Assembly (NCBI GenBank): GCA_019312705.1
Contig: JAFDCW010000420.1
Coordinates: 1 to 5,057 of the forward strand
Origin: Deltaproteobacteria bacterium
GTDB taxonomy: Bacteria; Myxococcota; Polyangia; Polyangiales; B10-G4
Direction of reading: 5' to 3'
DNA: 5,057 nucleotides
Shown here: positions 1 to 5,057 of the stretch, piece by piece
Position numbering within the stretch: position 1 is the stretch's first letter
How the letters are laid out: every line of letters starts with the position of its first letter
Position numbers and translations under genes: made by a program
Notes under the pieces: model-generated
Seen by the model: only the letters and a program-made list of their open reading frames with translations
Databases searched by the model: none
What the model was told of the DNA's origin: nothing

Positions 1-363
1 CCTCAGCAAAAGCGCGAGCGTGAGCGGGTGCACCGAGAGGTCGTGGCCCACGTAGTCCTCGAAGCGGTGCGGGACGCGGATGTCCTGGTCGTGAACCCCA
101 CCCACCTCGCGGTTGCGCTCCACTATGACGCCGACGGAGACCTCGACGCCCCCGAGGTGAGCGCCAAGGGCCGGGACGAACTCGCTCAGCGCATGATCCG
201 CGCGGCCGAAGAGGCGGGCGTCCCGGTGATGCGCGACATGCCCCTGGCCCGCGCCCTCTTCGAGCTCGAGGTGGGCGTCGAGATACCAGAGCGACTCTTT
301 GACGCCGTGGCCATCGTCCTGCGCACGGCGTGGGACGAGCGAGCACCGGAGCCAGCCCCGTGA
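1..363 (+). CDS. sctU: Type III secretion export-gate protein, FlhB/SctU family (3' end only)
   Basis: The frame is open from the window edge, reading PQQKRERERVHREVV before the first GTG at 28, so that GTG is internal and the true start lies upstream. Family members are usually about 350-400 residues with four N-terminal membrane helices; only the cytoplasmic C-terminal domain is visible. The diagnostic NPTH motif is at 94-105; proteins of this family cleave themselves between its Asn and Pro to switch export from early to late substrates. It is followed by LAVALHYD, an AKGRDELA segment, VPVMRDMPLARALFELEVG and IPERLFDAVAIVLR, all typical of the family. The family is certain. I prefer SctU (injectisome or derived non-flagellar system) over flagellar FlhB because the HRE stretch before the motif and the IPERLF...VLR ending recall YscU, but FlhB cannot be excluded without the upstream genes. 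The stop codon overlaps the likely priA start by four bases (GTGA). Confidence 0.92.
   Translation, partial: PQQKRERERVHREVVAHVVLEAVRDADVLVVNPTHLAVALHYDADGDLDAPEVSAKGRDELAQRMIRAAEEAGVPVMRDMPLARALFELEVGVEIPERLFDAVAIVLRTAWDERAPEPAP
348..363 (+). promoter_or_regulatory. Ribosome-binding site and GTGA stop/start overlap deciding the priA start
   Basis: GGAG at 348-351 lies eight bases before GTG at 360-362, and that GTG shares bases with the TGA stop (361-363) of the upstream export gene. This geometry is typical of translational coupling and favours GTG 360 over the longer in-frame GTG at 330, which has no comparable purine-rich site, and over ATG at 384. Start choice is inference from spacing only. 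Confidence 0.55.
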
Positions 364-2744
364 ACGAAAGCCTCTTCCCAGAGATGGAGCAGGCGCGCCG
401 AGCTCAGGACGCCCGAGACGCCCGAGACGCTGACGACTCGAGTCGCCGTTACGTCGAGGTCGCCGTGCCCGTGCCCCTGCGCCGGGTCTTCACCTACTCG
501 GTCAGCGGAGAGCTCGCGGCGGGCCTCGCCCCGGGGTGCCGCGTGGCGGTGCCGTTCTCGGGGCGGAAGCTTCCGGCGATCGTCCTCGGGTTTCGCGACG
601 AGTTGCCCAAAGGGGTGAAGCGGGCCAAAGCGGTCGCCGGGCTCCTCGAGCGAGAGCCCGTGTTCCCAGAGGAGCTGCTTTCGTTCTTGCGGGCGGCCGC
701 CGGATACTACCTGCACCCCGTCGGAGAGGTGCTCAAGGCGGCAGCCCCGGCGGTCCCGAAGGACGCGCTGAAACGCCTCGCCCGGGATGGCTTCCTCGGC
801 CCTGGGGACTCGCTCCCGGGGCTGGCTCTCACCACGCGCTCGATGCTCTTCGCCCGTCGCACGGACCGAGAGGCCGTCGGCCTGCGCCTCGGAAAGCGAC
901 AGCAAGCGGCTCTCGACCTCATCGATGGTGCCGACGAGCTCGACCTCGATGCGCTGCGCGCCGAGGTCAACGACCCCCGGGGGGTCCTCCGGGCCCTCGA
1001 AAAGAAGGGCCTCGTCGTGACCGAAGAGCGCGACGTCGTGGCCGACCCCTTCTTTCGAACCTTGGCTCCTCGGGACGTGCCGCCGGAGCTGAACGAAGCT
1101 CAACTGCGGGCCACCGCCGCCATCGTCGATGCCCTCACCCCTCGCGCGGCCGACGGGAGCGAACCGTCTGATCCGGGGGATACGACCCGGAGCTTCCTCC
1201 TCCACGGGGTCACCGGGTCGGGCAAGACCGAGGTCTATCTGCATGCGATAGCCGAAGCCCGGCGCCTCGGCCGGGGGGCCCTGCTTCTCGTTCCGGAGAT
1301 CGCGCTCACGCCGCAGCTCGTCGCGCGCTTCCGAGCCCGCTTCGGGGACGACCTCGCCGTACTGCACAGTGGCCTGACCGTACGTCAACGCGATGACGCC
1401 TGGCGGGCGCTCCGGGCTGGGGTGGTCACCCTGGCCATCGGCGCGCGCTCGGCGCTCTTTGCCCCGGTGCCGAACCTCGGTGTGCTCGTCGTCGATGAGG
1501 AGCACGACTCGTCTTTCAAGCAGGAAGACAACTTCCGCTACCACGCCCGCGACATGGCGCTCCTGCGAGCGCAGCGGGCCAATGCAGTCTGCATCCTGGG
1601 TAGCGCCACGCCTTCGGTCGAGTCGCGATTCCTAGCCGAGGACGGGCGCCTCGGCTATCTCTTGCTGCCCGAACGCGCAACAGCCCAGTCGCTCCCCTCC
1701 GTCGAGATCGTCGACCTCTCGCGGCATCGGAAGGGGCCCTCGGGGCAGGCGCTCATTTCCGCTCCTCTGCATCGGGGCCTCGAACGGTCTCTCGCCGAGG
1801 AGAGCCAGGCCATCCTCTTCTTGAATCGCCGCGGCTTCGCGCCAAGCGTGCGCTGCACCAGTTGCGGTGAGGTCGTGGAGTGTCCGGCGTGCAGCGTGGC
1901 TCTCACCGAGCACAAGCGCGCCGGCGTCCTTCGCTGCCACTACTGTGACTTCGCCTCGCCCCCCGGGGAGGCGTGTCCGTCGTGCGGCGCCCTCGCCCTC
2001 GAGCGCATGGGGCTCGGAACCGAGAAACTCGAGGAGACGCTCGCCGACGTATTCAGCCCGGCCCGGGTCGGCCGCCTCGATCGGGACACGGCATCCGGGG
2101 CCGGGGTCGAGGAGGTCCTCGCGCAGTTGCGCAGAGGCGAGATCGACATCCTCGTCGGCACCCAGATGGTCACCAAGGGGCACGACATCCCGAACGTCAC
2201 CCTCGTCGGGGTCATCCTCGCGGATCAATCCCTCGCCTTCCCGGACTTCCGCGCGTCCGAGCGCACCTTTCAGCTGCTCTCTCAGGTCGCGGGCCGGGCC
2301 GGGCGCGGCGAGATCGCCGGGCGCGTCGTGTTCCAAACATTTCAACCCGACCATCCGGCGGTGGTCTTCGCGGCTAAGCACGACTATGACGCGTTCTACC
2401 GGTTCGAGCTCGAAGCTCGCCGGGAGCTCGGGTACTCCCCCTTTTCGCGTCTGGTCGCGGTGCGTGTCGACGCCGGGGACGACGCCCGGGCCCGTGAGGT
2501 TGTGCGCATGCTCGCCGACCGGGCTGGCGGGCACCCCGCGGTAGAGGGCGGCGCGGTGCGTCTCCTCGGACCCGCCCCGGCCCCGATAGAGCGGCTGCGC
2601 GGTCGCTACCGTCACCGTTTTCTCCTTCGAGGGGCCGACCGCCCGGCCCTGCGCCAGGTAGCGGCATCGGTCGCGGCCCGCATCGACGAGGGCGTATCCC
2701 CCGCCCGGGCAAGCGTGGACGTCGACCCGGTATCGATGCTCTGA
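360..2744 (+). CDS. priA: Primosomal protein N' (PriA), replication-restart DNA helicase
   Basis: PriA is an SF2 3'-5' helicase that recognises abandoned replication forks and loads the replicative helicase through the primosome. From GTG 360 the product is 794 residues, somewhat longer than the 732 of E. coli PriA; a roughly 30-residue low-complexity leader precedes the conserved start (VEVAVPVPLRRVFTY). Domains in order: 3'-DNA-end binding domain about 30-130; winged helix about 172-235; Walker A GVTGSGKT 283-290; VPEIALTPQL 311-320; LHSGL 335-339; Walker B DEEH 379-382; GSATPS 414-419; zinc-binding insertion with all eight cysteines (499, 502, 508, 511, 526, 529, 539, 542); DRDT 574-577; GTQMVTKGHD 600-609; QVAGRAGRG 642-650; C-terminal domain about 680-794. 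No key residue is missing, so it should be active. It overlaps the upstream secretion gene and is probably cotranscribed with it. An in-frame GTG at 330 would add ten residues. Confidence 0.98.
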   Translation: MNESLFPEMEQARRAQDARDARDADDSSRRYVEVAVPVPLRRVFTYSVSGELAAGLAPGCRVAVPFSGRKLPAIVLGFRDELPKGVKRAKAVAGLLEREPVFPEELLSFLRAAAGYYLHPVGEVLKAAAPAVPKDALKRLARDGFLGPGDSLPGLALTTRSMLFARRTDREAVGLRLGKRQQAALDLIDGADELDLDALRAEVNDPRGVLRALEKKGLVVTEERDVVADPFFRTLAPRDVPPELNEAQLRATAAIVDALTPRAADGSEPSDPGDTTRSFLLHGVTGSGKTEVYLHAIAEARRLGRGALLLVPEIALTPQLVARFRARFGDDLAVLHSGLTVRQRDDAWRALRAGVVTLAIGARSALFAPVPNLGVLVVDEEHDSSFKQEDNFRYHARDMALLRAQRANAVCILGSATPSVESRFLAEDGRLGYLLLPERATAQSLPSVEIVDLSRHRKGPSGQALISAPLHRGLERSLAEESQAILFLNRRGFAPSVRCTSCGEVVECPACSVALTEHKRAGVLRCHYCDFASPPGEACPSCGALALERMGLGTEKLEETLADVFSPARVGRLDRDTASGAGVEEVLAQLRRGEIDILVGTQMVTKGHDIPNVTLVGVILADQSLAFPDFRASERTFQLLSQVAGRAGRGEIAGRVVFQTFQPDHPAVVFAAKHDYDAFYRFELEARRELGYSPFSRLVAVRVDAGDDARAREVVRMLADRAGGHPAVEGGAVRLLGPAPAPIERLRGRYRHRFLLRGADRPALRQVAASVAARIDEGVSPARASVDVDPVSML
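408..434 (+). repeat. 9-base tandem repeat in the 5' end of priA
   Basis: GACGCCCGA occurs twice in direct succession (408-416, 417-425), followed by a diverged third unit GACGCTGAC (426-434). In frame it encodes DARDARDAD in the non-conserved N-terminal leader of PriA, just before the 3'-end binding domain. Gain or loss of a 9-base unit would keep the frame. It is probably simple slippage expansion in an unconstrained leader. Confidence 0.8.
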
Positions 2745-2745
2745 A

Positions 2746-2794
2746 GACCGTTTCGGCCGCCGCCCGATGGGCCGTTCCAGAATCAGGGGCGGTC
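2746..2794 (+). other. GC-rich inverted repeat in the gap after priA (possible weak terminator)
   Basis: GACCG at 2746-2750 is complementary to CGGTC at 2790-2794. The stem can extend to nine pairs if three G-U pairs are allowed (GACCGTTTC with GGGGCGGTC). Inside it, CGGCC at 2754-2758 can alternatively pair with GGCCG at 2770-2774. No T-run follows (the next bases are GTTTACTC), so this is not a canonical intrinsic terminator. At this GC content short complementary stretches also arise by chance. It may slow or partly end transcription from priA. Confidence 0.25.
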
Positions 2795-2803
2795 GTTTAC
2801 TCT
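2775..2803 (+). promoter_or_regulatory. Weak candidate promoter for the receiver-like/PATAN/J-like gene
   Basis: TTCCAG (2775-2780) and TACTCT (2798-2803) are separated by 17 bases and each match three of six positions of the sigma-70 -35 and -10 consensus. Transcription would begin near 2810, giving a leader of only a few bases before ATG 2814. That would fit the absence of a Shine-Dalgarno sequence there. The match is poor, and read-through from priA is an equally good explanation for expression. Confidence 0.18.
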
Positions 2804-2813
2804 TCGACCACCG

Positions 2814-5057
2814 ATGGCCGCCCCCCGTATCGATGTCGTGGACCCGAGCGCCGAATCACAGGCCCTCGTCGAGGTCCTGCGCGGCCGTGGCTTCGAGGTG
2901 GTGACGCGCACCATGGCGTCCCTCGATGACGGTTGCGATGCGGCCCTCCTTCTCCTCGCCGGAGATGCGGACGGTGCCATGGACGCGCTCGAGGCACTGC
3001 GCACGAACGAGGTGAAGGTCCTGGTCATCCTCCTCGGCCGCCCCGAAGACGACGAGGGCGCCGAAGTGACCTCGATTCGCCACTTCGACGCGGATGCCTA
3101 CTACGCGCGTCCGGTGCCCGTCGACCGGGTGGTGCGCAAGGTCGAGACCTACCTGTCGCCTCCGGAGACTCACCTCGCCCCGGTGTCGGTGACCGACCGG
3201 TACCAAGCCCGAGACCAATACGAAGACGAAGACGACGCGGAGGTTCTGCCCTCGCCTCGACTCACGGACGTCGAGGTGAGCCCTCCCGAAGAGCCCGATG
3301 CCGAGGACCCGGATCTCGTCACTGGGCCCCGGGGCGCTGGGTGGAGTCCGCGGGAGCGCACCATCACCCTCCGAGACGAAGCCACACCGGACGGACCGGC
3401 GGACGGGTTCTTCGACGACGACTTCGGCGCCGACGACCTCAGCGAGGCCTCCGAGGTGACGGGAGTCACATTCAAAGAGGACATTCTTTCGATCGAGGAC
3501 GCCGCCGCGATTCACGACTCGGACGAGCCGGTTTCTCAGATTGCGCGGCGGGACGACCCTCGCCGCGATTCGGTCCGGTCCACGACCGAGAGTGCGGCCG
3601 TGCTCTCGCCTCGCCTCGCCAAGATCTTCAGCGAGGCCGACCGTCGCATCTTCCCCGATTCTCCGGCCCTCGACCTCGATCTTCCGGACCACCAGGAGTC
3701 CGCCCGGGAGTTGGTGCCCGATGCTCTTCTCGAGGTCGTGTCGCTGCCCACCGAAGCCCGCGAAGAAGACCCCCTCGAAGCATTCACCTACGTCGGCGTG
3801 CCACCCGAACACACGGATGCACCTCTCCCCATGCCCGAGGCCGCACAACGCTATCAGCGCAATGAACAGCCCGGCGACGATGCGCCGTCGCCGCCGCGCC
3901 CGGCCCGCACCGAGGCCGGGACCCTTGGCGATTCATTCGGGCCGGGGCGTACCGAGACCGACGACTTCCGAGAACCGTCCCGGCCCGCGCGAACCTATCT
4001 GCAGCCCGAGCCCACCCAGCGCGGGGCCGTCGCCCCGAGCGATCCCCAGGCGCGTACGGGCGAGCAGACCCACGACCACTTGGTCGAGGACGAGCTCGAC
4101 CAGGTCGGCGTGGCCTCCGAAGAAGAGGTCCTGCGCATCCTCTTTTCCGTGGCCGCCGCGAATGCGCCGGTCGACGCGCGCTTCGAGCGACCCGATGGCT
4201 CGGTCGTGGAGTTGAGCGTCGCAGGGGGGCGCTTGACGCGGATCTCCGGCCGCATTCACGCCCGGGCCGTCGAAGAGCTGTCTCGGCAAGGCCGCATCGA
4301 CGAGGTCCCTGTGGAGGAGGGCCGAGCTTCCGTCGTCATCGACGAACGGGTAGCGGCGGGCGTACTCGGGCGCTTCGAAGCCGACCGGCTGCTTCGGCGC
4401 GTTCGTGAAACTGAAATTCACGATCTCATGGCCGAGGCGACCTTCAGCTACGACGTCACCGCCGCGAGCGCGCTTCGGGGGGGGGACCCGGGGCTGCTCG
4501 CGATGCCCCTCGCGGTGGTAATCGCCGAAGGGGCGCGACGTCGGATCAGCGCCTCTCGCTTTCGCCAGCTCATGGGCGGCGGGGCGCTGGTCATCGACGT
4601 TCGCCCGGGCTTCGGCGCGTCTGCGGCGCGCCTCGGTCTCGAGCCAGAGGTCGCTCACATCGTCGAGCGTCACGACGAGGCGGACCTCGACGAGTTGCTG
4701 GGAGCCGCCCCCGCGGAAGAGGGCCTTGCCGGAGTGCTCTACGCGCTGTGGGCGGTCGGCGCGGTGGGTGTTTCGGCTGGCGCTGCGAATCGCACGGCGC
4801 CCCGAGACCCCGCGGACGCCCTCCAGGCGATCATCGAAGCGGCGTACGCCCTGTCCGAGGACGGCTCCTACTTCGACGTGCTAGGCGTTTCTCCGAACGC
4901 CATGCTCCGTGAACTGCGCGCCGCCTACGTCGACCGGCGTCGAGAGCTACGCCAAATCGACCTCGACGCCCACGCCCTGACGCGTCTCGGCCCGGAGCGT
5001 CGAGACGCCCTCGAGGTCGTCGAGGAGGCCTGGGAGGTTCTCCGAGACGACGGGGTC
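2814..5057 (+). CDS. Receiver-like / acidic linker / PATAN(DUF4388)-like / J-like multidomain protein (3' end missing)
   Basis: The frame is open from ATG 2814 to the window end (748 codons, no stop), so the C-terminus is unknown. Residues 5-114 resemble a response-regulator receiver (RIDVVDPS start, FDADAYYARPVPVDRVVRKVE end) but have Leu47 where the phosphoacceptor Asp should be, L74-G75 at the Thr/Ser position and Arg99 for the conserved Lys. Residues about 115-430 are a Pro/acidic linker; I count 53 Asp/Glu in 131-330. Residues about 435-580 fit the PATAN/DUF4388 pattern (ELSVAGGRLTRISG, RRVRETEIHDLMAEATFSYDV, VVIAEGARR). About 600-655 (LGLEPEVAHIVERHDEADLDELLG, VLYALWAVGAVGV) matches the helical tail common after that domain. 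From 686, YFDVLGVSPNAMLRELRAAY begins a J-like segment with QID (714-716) instead of HPD. No signal peptide or membrane helix is visible. ATG 2814 is chosen because MAAPRIDVVD fits a receiver N-terminus, although no Shine-Dalgarno sequence precedes it. It is probably a cytoplasmic scaffold or regulator; the function is unknown. Confidence 0.9.
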   Translation, partial: MAAPRIDVVDPSAESQALVEVLRGRGFEVVTRTMASLDDGCDAALLLLAGDADGAMDALEALRTNEVKVLVILLGRPEDDEGAEVTSIRHFDADAYYARPVPVDRVVRKVETYLSPPETHLAPVSVTDRYQARDQYEDEDDAEVLPSPRLTDVEVSPPEEPDAEDPDLVTGPRGAGWSPRERTITLRDEATPDGPADGFFDDDFGADDLSEASEVTGVTFKEDILSIEDAAAIHDSDEPVSQIARRDDPRRDSVRSTTESAAVLSPRLAKIFSEADRRIFPDSPALDLDLPDHQESARELVPDALLEVVSLPTEAREEDPLEAFTYVGVPPEHTDAPLPMPEAAQRYQRNEQPGDDAPSPPRPARTEAGTLGDSFGPGRTETDDFREPSRPARTYLQPEPTQRGAVAPSDPQARTGEQTHDHLVEDELDQVGVASEEEVLRILFSVAAANAPVDARFERPDGSVVELSVAGGRLTRISGRIHARAVEELSRQGRIDEVPVEEGRASVVIDERVAAGVLGRFEADRLLRRVRETEIHDLMAEATFSYDVTAASALRGGDPGLLAMPLAVVIAEGARRRISASRFRQLMGGGALVIDVRPGFGASAARLGLEPEVAHIVERHDEADLDELLGAAPAEEGLAGVLYALWAVGAVGVSAGAANRTAPRDPADALQAIIEAAYALSEDGSYFDVLGVSPNAMLRELRAAYVDRRRELRQIDLDAHALTRLGPERRDALEVVEEAWEVLRDDGV
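4477..4485 (+). repeat. Nine-G homopolymer inside the PATAN-like coding region
   Basis: Nine consecutive G bases encode Arg-Gly-Gly-Asp with the flanking bases (residues 555-558). The tract lies in a predicted loop of the PATAN-like domain. A one-base change would shift the frame and remove the helical tail and J-like segment. The present length keeps the frame open to the window end, so it is in frame as given. Confidence 0.85.

Noticed and set aside
28..30. GTG as the true start of a small 111-residue protein
   Set aside because: The frame continues open to the window edge, and the residues before it (KRERERV) fit the basic stretch that precedes NPTH in the FlhB/SctU family, so the gene is a fragment of a larger one.
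330..332. GTG 330 as the priA start
   Set aside because: It would add ten non-conserved residues, increase overlap with the upstream gene and lacks a well-placed ribosome-binding site; GTG 360 has GGAG eight bases upstream and a GTGA overlap.
186..1544. 452-residue open frame on the - strand
   Set aside because: It lies antisense to the end of the secretion gene and the conserved helicase part of priA. Its translation is Arg/Gly/Glu-rich with no recognisable domain, as expected of antisense frames in GC-rich coding DNA.
1632..2615. 327-residue open frame on the - strand
   Set aside because: It is fully antisense to the zinc-binding and second helicase lobe of priA, whose motifs are intact; no family was recognised in the antisense product.
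2856..3848. 330-residue open frame on the - strand
   Set aside because: It is antisense to the receiver-like domain and acidic linker. The + strand frame has recognisable domain patterns and stays open for 748 codons, while the antisense product is low-complexity.
2933..3865. 310-residue open frame on the + strand in another frame
   Set aside because: Its product is almost entirely Arg/Gly/Pro/Ser, typical of an out-of-frame reading of GC-rich coding sequence, and it competes with the domain-bearing frame from 2814.
3933..4673. 246-residue open frame on the - strand
   Set aside because: It is antisense to the PATAN-like domain, has no recognisable motif and no ribosome-binding context of note.

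Overview
The window is strongly GC-rich DNA, by eye about two thirds or more G+C with a marked preference for G/C at third codon positions. It is densely coding, with all genes on the + strand. Three protein genes can be supported: the 3' end of a type III secretion export-gate gene of the FlhB/SctU family (1-363), a complete primosomal helicase gene priA (360-2744), and the first 748 codons of a large multidomain protein that runs off the right edge (2814-5057). High GC, a receiver-like plus PATAN/DUF4388-like plus J-like architecture, and a type III export gene next to priA suggest Myxococcota or a related former deltaproteobacterial lineage. That placement is inference; no rRNA or other taxonomic marker is present.

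Left part: the export-gate fragment keeps the whole self-cleaving cytoplasmic region, including the NPTH motif at 94-105, and its stop codon overlaps the preferred priA start in a GTGA arrangement. A GGAG ribosome-binding site lies inside the upstream gene, so the two genes are probably cotranscribed and translationally coupled. PriA has every expected helicase motif and all eight zinc-binding cysteines, so it looks functional.

Right part: a 69-bp gap contains a GC-rich inverted repeat and at most a weak promoter. It is followed by the most unusual gene in the window. Its product has an N-terminal receiver-like domain without the phosphoacceptor aspartate, a roughly 310-residue acidic and probably disordered linker, a PATAN/DUF4388-like domain with the helical tail usual in such proteins, and a J-domain-like segment without the HPD triad. 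The signalling and chaperone modules both seem to have lost their catalytic or phosphorylation residues, which suggests a protein-interaction scaffold. The last 478 visible residues contain no lysine, and the reading frame crosses a nine-G homopolymer.

No tRNA, rRNA, CRISPR array, insertion sequence or attachment site was seen. The long open frames on the opposite strand are judged to be shadows of the conserved genes in GC-rich DNA.
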